Part shown: positions 52,361 through 60,962 of the stretch, in pieces
Layout: each line of letters begins with the position of its first letter
Position numbering within the stretch: the first letter of the stretch is position 1
Assembly (NCBI GenBank): GCA_014695255.1
Contig: JACJNX010000046.1
Location: forward strand, 124,001-188,000
Direction of reading: 5' to 3'
Length of the DNA: 64,000 nt
DNA from: Cyanobacteria bacterium FACHB-63
Lineage (GTDB): Bacteria > Cyanobacteriota > Cyanobacteriia > Leptolyngbyales > Leptolyngbyaceae
Program-made: the position numbers and the translations under genes
Notes under the pieces: model-generated
Told to the model about the DNA's origin: nothing
The model's database searches: none
The model's input: the letters and a program-made list of their open reading frames with translations, nothing else

Positions 52361-54391
52361 TTGAAACGAGTGCGGCAATGGGTAGGGGTTGGACTGAGCG
52401 CAATGACTGTCATAACAGCAGTGATTGCGCTCCAGTTCGCAGGCGGATTTCAGCCGCTCGAACTCATGACGCTTGACTATTGGTTTCGCCTCCGTCCCCC
52501 TGAAGCCGTCGATTCAAGAATTGTGGTGGTGACGATCGACGAATCTGACTTTAATGCGATCGGGCGATATCCGATTCCAGATCAGCAGCTTGCAGATGTT
52601 TTAAGCAAAATTAAGCAGCGAAAGCCGCGTGTGATTGGGATAGACATCTACCGCAATCTGCCGATTGAGCCGGGACATAATGCTCTGCGGCAAGTCTACG
52701 CAACGACTCCCAATCTCATCGGCGTAGAGAAAACTTTGAGCGGCGCAAACCTGCCCTCGGTTGATCCGCCTCCAATTCTGAGGGATCGGGGGCAGATTGC
52801 CGCAAGCGATCTGGTGATTGATTTCGATGGGAAAGTCCGTCGGAACTTACTCTCTCTGCGGGTTAATCCAATTTGGGGCAAGCAGGAGCGAACGATCGAA
52901 ACGTTGGGGACGCGGTTAGCTTTAGAGTATCTCAAACGGGAAGGGATTAAGCCAGTTCAGCGAGGAAACGGATTTGAGCTGGGTAAAACTCGGTTGGAGC
53001 CGCTACAGCCAAATTCAGGCGGTTATGTTCGCGGAGATACGGGTGGCTTTCAAGTCTTATCAAATTTTCGTAATTTGCAGAGGCAGTTCTCGTCTGTCAG
53101 TTTTACCGACGTGTTGAACGACCGTGTACCTGCACAGTTGATGCGCGATCGCATTGTTCTGATTGGATCGATTGCAGAAAGTTTGAACGATCGCTTTTTC
53201 ACGCCTTATTCCAGCGCCGCAAAGTTGACTGCGGCAGGCGTTGAGATTCATGCGGATTTTGCCAGCCAGTTGATCAGCGCGGCTTTGAACAACAGACCAG
53301 TTCTGCGGAGTGTACCGGACTGGTTTGAAGCGATTTGGCTGCTGCTGTGGTTGGGTGTGGGGACGATGCTGGGGACACAGCTGCGATCGATGCGGCGAAC
53401 GATTATATGGATGATCGGCATTGTTCTGGCGGGAGTGCTTTCGGTGTATGGGCTATTTTTGGGGGGATGGTGGATTCCGATCGTGACACCGCTTGTAGGA
53501 TTTGGCGCGATTGTGGTGACAACGCGGGGGTATCTCATGTGGGAGTCCTTGGCGCGATCGCACGATGCTTTACAGGATTATGCGCGAACACTGGAGCAGA
53601 AAGTGCAAGAGCGTACGCAAGCATTAACAGAGCAAAATATTGAATTGATGCAGGCAAAACAGGAGGCGGAAGCTGCCGATCGTGCAAAAACCGCGTTTTT
53701 AGCGAATGTGAATCATGAATTAAGGACGCCTTTGTCGATTATTTTGAGCAGTAGTGAGTTGATGAGTTACGACAAGGCACTGACTCCGAAACAGAAAGAG
53801 CGCTTAGGTTTAATTAATCAGAGTGTGGAACATTTGCTGGATTTGATTAATGGAGTGTTGGAGTTAGCCAAACTTGAAGCAAAAGCCGAAACGGTTGAGA
53901 TTGAGGAGATTGCGCTAAAACCATTGCTGTACAGCTTAATAGAAATGTTTGAGTCACAAGCGATCGAGAAGTGTTTAAGTTTATCAATCTCCTATGCGAG
54001 TGACCTTCCAGATTGGATTGAAACAGATGAGCGAAAAATACGACAAGTGCTGATTAATTTACTGACAAATGCGCTGAAGTTTACCCATCAAGGAAGCATT
54101 GCTTTACGAGTATTTCCTGTGAGTTCTTCTCTATTGCGGTTTGAGGTAGAAGATACTGGAACTGGTATTGCAGATCATGAGATTCAAACCTTGTTTAAAC
54201 CGTTTACCCAAACAGAGTCAGGGCGTAAATCGGGTAAGGGAACAGGATTAGGTCTGTCGATCAGTCAGCAGTTGCTGGAACTCCTCGGTGCAAGGCTTCA
54301 GGTTCGGAGTACGCCGAATGTTGGGACGCTGTTTTGGTTTGAGTTGCAGATCGAGCCGACGATCGCCTCTGAAGCCGATTTGATTTACTAA
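52361..54391 (+). CDS. CHASE2-domain sensor histidine kinase
   Basis: The ~676-aa protein has a membrane helix, an extracytoplasmic CHASE2 domain (about 30-310: LELMTLDYWFRLRPPEAVDSRIVVVTIDESDFNAIGRYP, then RDRIVLIGSIAESLNDRFFTPY), three membrane helices (about 325-395), a coiled coil, and a kinase core. The HisKA box is NHELRTPLSIILSSSELM (phospho-His), the N box is QVLINLLTNALKFTHQG, and the G boxes are DTGTGIADHE and KGTGLGLSISQQL. The start codon appears to be TTG; a GTG four codons in is an alternative. There is no receiver domain. Confidence 0.92.
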   Translation: MKRVRQWVGVGLSAMTVITAVIALQFAGGFQPLELMTLDYWFRLRPPEAVDSRIVVVTIDESDFNAIGRYPIPDQQLADVLSKIKQRKPRVIGIDIYRNLPIEPGHNALRQVYATTPNLIGVEKTLSGANLPSVDPPPILRDRGQIAASDLVIDFDGKVRRNLLSLRVNPIWGKQERTIETLGTRLALEYLKREGIKPVQRGNGFELGKTRLEPLQPNSGGYVRGDTGGFQVLSNFRNLQRQFSSVSFTDVLNDRVPAQLMRDRIVLIGSIAESLNDRFFTPYSSAAKLTAAGVEIHADFASQLISAALNNRPVLRSVPDWFEAIWLLLWLGVGTMLGTQLRSMRRTIIWMIGIVLAGVLSVYGLFLGGWWIPIVTPLVGFGAIVVTTRGYLMWESLARSHDALQDYARTLEQKVQERTQALTEQNIELMQAKQEAEAADRAKTAFLANVNHELRTPLSIILSSSELMSYDKALTPKQKERLGLINQSVEHLLDLINGVLELAKLEAKAETVEIEEIALKPLLYSLIEMFESQAIEKCLSLSISYASDLPDWIETDERKIRQVLINLLTNALKFTHQGSIALRVFPVSSSLLRFEVEDTGTGIADHEIQTLFKPFTQTESGRKSGKGTGLGLSISQQLLELLGARLQVRSTPNVGTLFWFELQIEPTIASEADLIY

Positions 54392-54939
54392 ATCTGAACC
54401 ATCGACTTGCGGATCATGCGCTCAATGCCCGGATCAAGTTGGAGCGCGTTGAGTTGGTCGAGTGAGAACCATTCGGCTCGAGCGGCATCTGTAGCAGGCT
54501 GCAAGGGTTGAGAATCGGTGAGACAGAGATAGCGAAAATCAAAGTGTAAATGGCTCGGATATTTTTTGGTGTCTGGAATCCGATGGACATCGAGGTCGAG
54601 TAGGCAAGTTTGAGCACGATCGAGCATAATTCCAAGTTCTTCCTGGGCTTCTCTGAGCGAAACGGTGAGCAGGTCGGGTTCTTCGGGTTCTGCGTGCCCA
54701 CCAGGTTGTAGCCAGCGATCGAGAGTTTTGTGATAAATCAGCGCAAATTGCTGTGTGTCTTTCGCGATCACCCAAGCGCTTCCAGTGGCGTGTCCAGGTT
54801 CAAAGCAGAATGAGTCTGTAGGATCACTACTCTGGCGGAAATGATCGAGAATTGCAGCCTTGTGGGCGGCTTCGGTGGAGTCGATCGGAGTATGGGCTTC
54901 AACTGCGGTAAGAACGGCTTGGATTGAGTCGGGTTGCAT
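54388..54939 (-). CDS. Nudix hydrolase
   Basis: The 183-aa protein has the Nudix box GGHAEPEEPDLLTVSLREAQEELGI, fitting G-x5-E-x7-REUxEExGU, with the metal-binding Glu residues present. It hydrolyses a nucleoside diphosphate linked to another group; the substrate is not predictable. It converges on the CHASE2 kinase with a 4-base overlap and lies 2 bases after the RluA gene, so the two are co-transcribed. Confidence 0.9.
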   Translation of the reverse strand: MQPDSIQAVLTAVEAHTPIDSTEAAHKAAILDHFRQSSDPTDSFCFEPGHATGSAWVIAKDTQQFALIYHKTLDRWLQPGGHAEPEEPDLLTVSLREAQEELGIMLDRAQTCLLDLDVHRIPDTKKYPSHLHFDFRYLCLTDSQPLQPATDAARAEWFSLDQLNALQLDPGIERMIRKSMVQI

Positions 54940-54941
54940 CG

Positions 54942-56447
54942 TTAGAAAGGGGTTATGGTTTTTAGCACGATCGTTTTGCCTAAGATCGGGTGTGTAAATT
55001 GTAAGTCGCGGGCGTGTAAGTGGAGGCGATCGGATGGAGTTGTGCCGTAAAGTCGATCGCCCACGATCGCGGCTCCTAGTCCTTCAGCGGCATGAACTCG
55101 TAATTGATGCGTTCTTCCGGTAATGGGGTGAAATTCAATCCGGGTCGTTTCTTGCACGTCTAATACTTGAAAGTCTGTGATGCAGGGTTTTCCAAGTTGG
55201 TGCTCGACCTTTTGTTTGGGTCGATCGTTCGGATCGCTCCAAAGCGGTAAATCAATTCTGCCTTGATTCGGTGTTACCTTTCCCGATAAAACTGCTTCGT
55301 AAACTTTGTATACTTTGCGTTGCTGGAATTGTTGACTCATCAGTTTATAAGTCTGTGTATCACGAGCAAGAATGATTAAACCAGATGTGTCTTGATCTAA
55401 TCGATGTGCTGGAATTAGCAATTCAGAGAAGCGATCGAGCAAACAATCTTGCCCATAGCGTCCGCGCACTGAAAGCAATCCAGCAGGTTTATCCACCACC
55501 ATGAGCCAGTCGTCTTGGTACACGATGTCGATCGACGCTAATCCTGAGAGTAAAAATCCCATCATGGGCTGGCATCGCTCCGCACAGGCACCGTAAAACT
55601 TGCCCTGAACTTTATCTCCAACAGATTCACCCCACCAAAACTCTGCCATTGCTAACGGCTTAAGCTGATGGGTTGCGGCATAGTGAAGTAGTTTTGGGGC
55701 GCAGCATTCTCCGGTTCCAGTGGGCATTGAGGCAAGGAGACTAGAGAGCGATCGTGTTTCTCCAGCAAAATTCGTGACGCGGTAACTCTCATACATTTGA
55801 GACTGAAGCTGCTGTGATAGATGCTTGCGTTGCTGTTTCAGTTGTCGAATTTGCTCATCGGCTTGGTCAATGATTTGCTTTAGAGGATTTAGGATTGCAG
55901 TGCGGTCGCGTTTCAGATTACGTCTCTCAATTCCATCCCGCTTACTTTGCTCATCTAGATCAGAATCATGTTCAGCGGTTTGTCGCTTGTATTGCCGCTC
56001 TAGTTTTCGCTGATGGTGTTGTTCAGATAGATCCTTGAGTTTTCGATCGTATTCTTCAATCAATCGTTGATATTGCTGACGTTCAGGAATTTCGTATTGT
56101 TGAATGATCTGCTTCTTCAGCGATTCCAATAGTGTTAATGTAATTGATTCTTGATGCAGAACACGATCGCGTCCCGGAATCGGTGGAACCCAACCATTAA
56201 CAACACTTTGTCCATTCAAAAAACCCGAAAATGCCTTTAAAGTTTGCTGTTCTCCTTCAGCAGTTTCGGTCAGCAAAACCCCATACATCTTACCCTCACG
56301 TGAATACTGCTTATCGGCGGCAAGTTCTTGCATCAATTCGTGTGCGATCGCTTCAACAAATTTCGTGCGCGGTAAGCGGAGAGGGTTATGCGATCGAGGA
56401 CAAATTCCCTCATACCAATAAGCTGCCTCAGTTACGTTTCTACACAT
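54942..56447 (-). CDS. RluA-family pseudouridine synthase with coiled-coil N-terminal extension
   Basis: The 501-aa protein has a C-terminal RluA domain (about 305-500): VVDKPAGLLSVRGR, the catalytic HRLDQDTSGLIILA with the active Asp, and ITGRTHQLRVHAA. The first ~300 residues are unusual. A CxxR-type start (CRNVTEAAYWYEGICPRSHNPLRLPR) is followed by a long charged coiled coil (about 140-230, rich in Gln/Lys/Arg). Similar long RluA proteins are known from cyanobacteria and gamma-proteobacteria. The RNA target is unknown. Confidence 0.88.
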   Translation of the reverse strand: MCRNVTEAAYWYEGICPRSHNPLRLPRTKFVEAIAHELMQELAADKQYSREGKMYGVLLTETAEGEQQTLKAFSGFLNGQSVVNGWVPPIPGRDRVLHQESITLTLLESLKKQIIQQYEIPERQQYQRLIEEYDRKLKDLSEQHHQRKLERQYKRQTAEHDSDLDEQSKRDGIERRNLKRDRTAILNPLKQIIDQADEQIRQLKQQRKHLSQQLQSQMYESYRVTNFAGETRSLSSLLASMPTGTGECCAPKLLHYAATHQLKPLAMAEFWWGESVGDKVQGKFYGACAERCQPMMGFLLSGLASIDIVYQDDWLMVVDKPAGLLSVRGRYGQDCLLDRFSELLIPAHRLDQDTSGLIILARDTQTYKLMSQQFQQRKVYKVYEAVLSGKVTPNQGRIDLPLWSDPNDRPKQKVEHQLGKPCITDFQVLDVQETTRIEFHPITGRTHQLRVHAAEGLGAAIVGDRLYGTTPSDRLHLHARDLQFTHPILGKTIVLKTITPF

Positions 56448-56494
56448 CGATCGGATTATGACAAAATATTTATGCCAGAATTGAGGAGTGAGCT

Positions 56495-56671
56495 ATTTTT
56501 CCAACCAATGCACAAGCTATTACCTGTCTAATTCTTTGTCAATGGTTATCGAACGGCTATCGAGATATTCATCTGTTTCGTTATAACGATCAGCGAGGAT
56601 ATGTCTATATTCTTGCTGGAGACGAGCTTGAGATTACGGTTTATCCAGATGGACGTTGGAGGTTTGAATGA
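56495..56671 (+). CDS. DUF6888-like small protein with apparent ATT start
   Basis: A 58-codon frame reads FPTNAQAITCLILCQWLSNG, YRDIHLFRYNDQRGYVYIL, then AGDELEITVYPDGRWRFE and TGA, matching the cyanobacterial DUF6888 pattern (PTNAQAIT, YILAGEELEI, GxWRF). There is no ATG, GTG or TTG at the expected position. ATT at 56495 lies 6 bases after a strong GAGGAG (56483-56488), and an in-frame TGA lies just before it. The stop overlaps the next gene's ATG, a coupled pair. Either a rare ATT start or a mutated start codon. Confidence 0.7.
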   Translation: MFPTNAQAITCLILCQWLSNGYRDIHLFRYNDQRGYVYILAGDELEITVYPDGRWRFE

Positions 56672-56889
56672 AGCCAGATTTCTCGAAGATGTCTCGCCAA
56701 GAATTAAAAGAGTATGTGCTGTCTCATCGGGAGGACGTAGAGGCGCTCGATGCCCTACATGAGCGGCGAATCCCTGATGCAGAAGCAATATGGTTTAATG
56801 CTCCTACATCGGTTGAGGAAGTTCAACAGCAGTTTGAAAGATTCCAGCAGATGCAAAACCAAAGAGAGAATTACGATAAAAGCCCATAA
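56668..56889 (+). CDS. DUF6887-like small protein
   Basis: The 73-aa product reads MKPDFSKMSRQELKEYVLSHREDVEALDALHERRIPDAEAIWFNAP and continues SVEEVQQQFERFQQMQ. This matches the DUF6887 family (KPDFSxMSxxELxxYVLxHRxDxEA), which is normally encoded just after DUF6888 in cyanobacteria. The ATG overlaps the upstream TGA (ATGA). Function is unknown; the size and pairing recall toxin-antitoxin modules, but no activity is known to me. Confidence 0.8.
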   Translation: MKPDFSKMSRQELKEYVLSHREDVEALDALHERRIPDAEAIWFNAPTSVEEVQQQFERFQQMQNQRENYDKSP

Positions 56890-56908
56890 AAAAAGGGGCG
56901 ATCGCCCC
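56888..56908 (-). terminator. Terminator of the Lys/Ala-rich secreted protein gene
   Basis: GGGGCGATCGCCCC (56895-56908) is a perfect palindrome containing a HIP1 octamer; read on the minus strand it is followed by T7 (56888-56894). It is 30 bases after the stop at 56938. Confidence 0.8.
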
Positions 56909-56937
56909 CGTTCTGACTTACTGTAGGTTCGACTAAA

Positions 56938-57435
56938 TTAGTCGTCCATATCCATTGCTTTTGCTGCCTTTTTCGCTTGCTTTTCAGCATCTTTTGCTGT
57001 CTTTTTCGCTTGCTTTTCAGCTTGCTTTTGCGCTTTCTTGGCTTCTTTCGTGAGCTTTTCTGAACCTTCGCTTGCCTTGCCAGTTGCCTTCTCTAAGCCT
57101 TGCTCGATTTTCTCCTCAATCGAGTCTGCACTGGTGTTCGAGGGGCGCTTCATGTTGTAGAAGCCAGCCGTCCCTTGCACTTCATTCAGTCCGCCGCCCT
57201 TTGTGCGATCGCGCACTTCTTCCAAGGATTGCAGTCCACCTTTATCGATCGTTTCTTTTGCAGCGCCCTCATATTCCTTTGCTGCTTTGGTCGTCGATGC
57301 ACTGGGTTCATTTGCCATTGGTTTGTCTTTCACAACTGCTTGAGCAGACGCGCTCGGCACAAACGACGAGAACAATAGCACAGCACATAGGCAAACAGTT
57401 AACACATAACGGAGTCCAGATAACAGAGATTTCAT
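56938..57435 (-). CDS. Secreted Lys/Ala-rich protein of unknown function
   Basis: The 165-aa product starts at ATG 57435 behind GGAGGG. A Sec signal peptide (to SASAQA, about residue 32) is followed by a polar region with GGLQSLEEVRDRTKGGGLNEVQGTAGF. The last 60 residues form a low-complexity Lys/Ala helix (KKAQKQAEKQAKKTAKDAEKQ and similar repeats) and an acidic end (MDMDD). The repeat resembles envelope or nucleoid-binding helices. I do not recognise a family. Confidence 0.75.
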   Translation of the reverse strand: MKSLLSGLRYVLTVCLCAVLLFSSFVPSASAQAVVKDKPMANEPSASTTKAAKEYEGAAKETIDKGGLQSLEEVRDRTKGGGLNEVQGTAGFYNMKRPSNTSADSIEEKIEQGLEKATGKASEGSEKLTKEAKKAQKQAEKQAKKTAKDAEKQAKKAAKAMDMDD

Positions 57436-57612
57436 ACAAATACCCTCCAAAGGTACAGCAATTTTTCTTAGGATTCTGCAAAAGTGAAATTCAGCAGCAT
57501 CGCATTAATCTGCCCTTATCTACTCAAAATTCCGCCTTCACGAACATCTGTAACCAGGGAGAGTTTCATTAAACACCAACCCTGCCGAAAGATGGATGAG
57601 CATGATTGTCTA

Positions 57613-57915
57613 TTATCCCTTTGAGAGAAATTCCATCGTTGGAATCAAGGGATCTTGCACAATGGCAAATCCCTTATAGCCCCAGCGATCGAGCAAAGGT
57701 TTCAATTGCGATCCGGAGATCAATTCTGTGACAAAACGATCGCTCATCTCGCCTGCAAATTTATTCAGGTATCCGAGCGCATCGTATTGCTCTTGAAATA
57801 AAAGAACATATCCATGTTCAGGCGATCGCGCTTGGTCATCACTCAGCTTGGGGTAAGCTGCGAGATAACTGCCATCGGTTCTTGATCGAATCAAATAATA
57901 GGATTGCGAAAACAT
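57613..57915 (-). CDS. Small hypothetical protein downstream of the OppB permease
   Basis: The 100-aa product (MFSQSYYLIRSRTDGSYLAAYPKLSDDQARSPEHGYVLLFQEQYDALGYLNKFAGEM, ending LIPTMEFLSKG) shows no signal or membrane segment. The start overlaps the permease stop by one base, so translation is probably coupled. I do not recognise the family. It may be conserved in cyanobacteria, but that needs a search. Confidence 0.65.
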   Translation of the reverse strand: MFSQSYYLIRSRTDGSYLAAYPKLSDDQARSPEHGYVLLFQEQYDALGYLNKFAGEMSDRFVTELISGSQLKPLLDRWGYKGFAIVQDPLIPTMEFLSKG

Positions 57916-58964
57916 TAATTCAGATCTTCTAGGCTAATCCGAGGATCGACTGCCTTTAATAATAGATCAGCCAGCAAATTTCCCAGAATTAACATGACGG
58001 CTCCCATCATCAGACTCGACATAATCAAATACAAATCTTGCGCCTGTACCGCTTGTAGAATCAGCCTTCCCAGCCCCGGTAAGTTGAAAAAGTTCTCTGT
58101 AATGAATGCGCCGCCCAGAAGACTGGCAAATTCAAATCCTAATAAGGTGATCAACGGGTTAATGGCATTTCTCAAGGCATGAACATAAATAACGCGATTC
58201 TCTGGAAGACCTTTTGCACGAGCCGTCTGAACGTAATCTTGGCGCAACACATCGAGCAACTGTCCTCGCATAATTCGCTGCAATCCGGCAAAACCTGCGA
58301 TCGCTAGGGCCAAAGTCGGTAAAACCAAATGCCATGCGACATCAAGAATTTTACCTAACGGAGTTAAGTCGGCAAAATCAATGCTAGTTAAGTCTCCCAC
58401 TGGAAACAGGGGTGAAGTATTCTGAGCGAAAATTAACAGCAACAACGCCGTAATAAAGCTGGGAAATCCTTGTCCGGTGTAGCTCAGAACTTGCAGCACT
58501 CGATCGACCCATCTTTGCTGTTTAATCGCCGCCAGCACACCCAGCGGAATCGCCACGCCCCAAGTCACAATCAGCGAAGTAACAGCGAGTAACAAGGTCG
58601 GCGGCACTCGTTCCCACAAGAGCGAAACCACCGAGCGATTGTAAACAAAACTCGTGCCAAAATCGCCTTTCGTGATGATGTTCCACACCCACAGGAAAAA
58701 TTGTTCGATCCAGGATTTATCTAAACCATATTGCCGCCGCAGTTGATCGATTCGCTCTGGCGAAATTTTTGGATTTTCGCGCAAGGTATCGAGATAATCT
58801 CCGGGGGCAAGCTGAATGATGAAAAAGCTCAACGCTGCGGCAAGAAAAAGCGTAAATAATGCCTGCAACAATCGCTTGAACACATAGATCGAAGTGTCGC
58901 TCGTTAAAAGCTCAACCACTCGATCCAATCCAGATCGAAATCTTCTCGGTGTAGAGGTCGTCAT
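57915..58964 (-). CDS. Peptide-type ABC transporter permease (DppB/OppB)
   Basis: The 349-aa inner-membrane permease has the OppB topology: a first helix VFKRLLQALFTLFLAAALSFFIIQLAPGD, a large periplasmic loop (LRRQYGLDKSW), and the EAA-type loop MRGQLLDVLRQDYVQTARAKGLPENRVIYVHALRNAINPLITLLG. It imports peptides, nickel or similar solutes with a DppC partner, a binding protein and ATPases, none of which are adjacent. The ~25-residue N-terminal extension is cytoplasmic. Confidence 0.93.
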   Translation of the reverse strand: MTTSTPRRFRSGLDRVVELLTSDTSIYVFKRLLQALFTLFLAAALSFFIIQLAPGDYLDTLRENPKISPERIDQLRRQYGLDKSWIEQFFLWVWNIITKGDFGTSFVYNRSVVSLLWERVPPTLLLAVTSLIVTWGVAIPLGVLAAIKQQRWVDRVLQVLSYTGQGFPSFITALLLLIFAQNTSPLFPVGDLTSIDFADLTPLGKILDVAWHLVLPTLALAIAGFAGLQRIMRGQLLDVLRQDYVQTARAKGLPENRVIYVHALRNAINPLITLLGFEFASLLGGAFITENFFNLPGLGRLILQAVQAQDLYLIMSSLMMGAVMLILGNLLADLLLKAVDPRISLEDLN

Positions 58965-58999
58965 AAGGGATGTTTGCGATCGGTTTTGTGATTATAGCG

Positions 59000-59512
59000 C
59001 TAGTATTCGACGAGTGAAATGATGGGAACTTGCGGCAGTCGATCGCGTCCCTTCAGGTCTTTTAGTTCGATCACAAAGGCGCATCCAACCAGTTCACAGC
59101 CAATCGTTTGAATCAATTTTGCGGTTGCGCCCGCAGTGCCACCCGTTGCGATTAAGTCATCTACCATCAGGATTCGGCTTCCAGGGTGTACAGCATCTTG
59201 GTGCATTTCCAAACAGTCGGTGCCGTACTCTAAGTCGTATTTGATCGCGTGAACGGCTGCGGGTAGTTTTCCAGGCTTTCGCACCGGAATAAAACCGATA
59301 TCCATTTTGTAAGCTAATGGCGCACCGAAGATGAATCCTCTTGACTCCATTCCGACAATAAACTCTGGATTGAGATCCGAACATTTCTCGGCAAATAGAT
59401 CGATCGTAGCTTTGAGTCCGGTGGGATCTTGCAAGAGCGTTGTGATGTCTTTAAACGAAATTCCGGGTTTGGGAAAATCTGGGATTTCGCGAATAAAAGG
59501 TTTGAGATCCAT
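59000..59512 (-). CDS. apt: Adenine phosphoribosyltransferase
   Basis: Apt salvages adenine with PRPP to AMP. The 170-aa product has the typical start [27 protein letters not shown], the [17 protein letters not shown] segment, the PRPP-binding [15 protein letters not shown] and a C-terminal [12 protein letters not shown]. It lies 35 bases upstream of the permease gene on the same strand and may be co-transcribed. Confidence 0.97.
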   Translation of the reverse strand: MDLKPFIREIPDFPKPGISFKDITTLLQDPTGLKATIDLFAEKCSDLNPEFIVGMESRGFIFGAPLAYKMDIGFIPVRKPGKLPAAVHAIKYDLEYGTDCLEMHQDAVHPGSRILMVDDLIATGGTAGATAKLIQTIGCELVGCAFVIELKDLKGRDRLPQVPIISLVEY

Positions 59513-59626
59513 AGTAATTTAGAGCAAACGGAACTGAGATATCTCACAAGTTATCATTCAAACTGATCAAGTTGAGATACGCTTGAACATAACAAATCGC
59601 GCAGTATCAATGTCTCTCCAGTAACA

Positions 59627-59980
59627 ATGTCTCTCCAGCACCAGATCCAACAACAGCGAATCAAACACATTATGAGTAGCTATCAATTAGATGGCGAAGA
59701 TCATGAGTTGTGCGATGCTTGCTTGACGGCAATGTTGCAACTGTATCCGACTGGACTGATTGAGTTGGCATTGGTGGAAACAATTGTGCAAAATTGGGCA
59801 CGGGTTCCAATGGTGCGCGGGATTGATTTTTTTCGTCAAGTTCAAGAATTGCTAGACCAATGGCAGACTGATCCGATCGCAGTTTCATTTGATGCCGCAG
59901 AATTTCAACTGGTGACAGGACTCGATGCCAGCCCGATTTTTGGCTCACCCAGTTCTTCGGCTTCGATCGCGCAGCGCTAA
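59627..59980 (+). CDS. Conserved-looking hypothetical protein, helical
   Basis: The 117-aa product is mostly helical: MSLQHQIQQQRIKHIMSSYQLDGEDHELCDACLTAMLQLYPTGLIELALVETIVQNWARVPMVRGIDFFRQVQELL. The CDAC motif stands out but is not a full metal site. I do not recognise a family. It precedes the HAD phosphatase gene by 40 bases on the same strand. There is no signal or membrane segment. Confidence 0.7.
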   Translation: MSLQHQIQQQRIKHIMSSYQLDGEDHELCDACLTAMLQLYPTGLIELALVETIVQNWARVPMVRGIDFFRQVQELLDQWQTDPIAVSFDAAEFQLVTGLDASPIFGSPSSSASIAQR

Positions 59981-60020
59981 TCTACGCTACTCTAAGGTGA
60001 AGTTTTATGAAGGTAAGATT

Positions 60021-60665
60021 GTGCTGGCTGCCATTCTTTACGACTTAGACGGAACGATCGCGGATACTGATCCGGTTCATTTCATTGCTTGGCAAGACTG
60101 CCTCAGTGGGTTTGGAATTTCGATTAATGAAACGATTTACAAACAGCGAATGAGTGGTCGAACGAATCCACCGATCATTGCAGAGTTTTTACCTCAATTG
60201 ACCCCGGCTGAAAGTGAAACGCTTGCCGATCGCAAAGAAGCTCGGTTTCGAGAATTGGCAACTCAACTGCGACCGATGACAGGTTTACTGGAGCTAATCG
60301 ATTGGGCAAAGCAGCATTCCCTCAAGCAAGCGGTGGTTACGAATGCGCCTCGCGAAAACGCTCACTTTATGCTGCAAGTGCTGAAGTTGGATCAGATGTT
60401 CGATCGCTTAATTTTGGCGGACGATCTCGGCATCGGTAAACCCGATCCTGCGCCTTACAACTATGCACTGAAAGAATTTGGCTTAGAGGCGCATCAGGTA
60501 CTTGCCTTTGAGGATTCACCCTCAGGAGTGAGATCGGCAGTAGCGGCAGGAATTCCAACGATCGGCATTACCTCCACTCAGATGCCAGAAACCTTGAGCG
60601 AGTTGGGCGTGAAATTTGCGATCGCTGATTTTACGGCTCCTGAGCTTTGGGCGCTGCTGAAGTAG
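60021..60665 (+). CDS. HAD-superfamily phosphatase, beta-phosphoglucomutase-like
   Basis: The 214-aa protein starts at GTG 60021, with GAAGGTAAG just before; no ATG fits the frame. The HAD motifs are ILYDLDGTIADT (nucleophile Asp), VVTNAPRENA, and GKPDPAPYNYALKEFG with FEDSPSGVRSAVAAGIPTIGI. The all-helical cap (about 20-85) places it in the GPH/beta-PGM subfamily, acting on sugar phosphates. Its last 35 bases overlap a minus-strand small ORF. Confidence 0.9.
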   Translation: MLAAILYDLDGTIADTDPVHFIAWQDCLSGFGISINETIYKQRMSGRTNPPIIAEFLPQLTPAESETLADRKEARFRELATQLRPMTGLLELIDWAKQHSLKQAVVTNAPRENAHFMLQVLKLDQMFDRLILADDLGIGKPDPAPYNYALKEFGLEAHQVLAFEDSPSGVRSAVAAGIPTIGITSTQMPETLSELGVKFAIADFTAPELWALLK

Positions 60666-60825
60666 CGTTATAAGGAATTCCCCAGCTATCTGCGATCGTT
60701 TCCATCCAGTCGAGTTCAGGCGAAATTTCTTCTAGACTGACAAACGCATCAAACATTCCTCCAACTTCGTCGGCTGCTGGCGCTTTCGGAGTCGCTTCTG
60801 AATCACGAAAAGATGAAGGCTGCAT
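60631..60825 (-). CDS. Small acidic hypothetical protein overlapping the HAD gene
   Basis: The 64-aa product (MQPSSFRDSEATPKAPAADEVGGMFDAFVSLEEISPELDWMETIADSWGIPYNATSAAPKAQEP) is acidic with a Trp-containing core and disordered ends. A good ribosome site (GAGGA, about 8 bases upstream) supports translation. It overlaps the 3' end of the HAD gene by 35 bases tail to tail. I do not recognise the family. Confidence 0.5.
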   Translation of the reverse strand: MQPSSFRDSEATPKAPAADEVGGMFDAFVSLEEISPELDWMETIADSWGIPYNATSAAPKAQEP

Positions 60826-60962
60826 GGTGATTGTCCTCGTTTGGAATTCAGAATTCTTTACAGAAACTTTTTCACGATAAAGTCTCTATCCGAAAGAATA
60901 CTGAGAAAGTCCCGCTTGCGTCAACCCTCTCTTCAGTAATCTCACGAGGAGCGATCCTTGTC

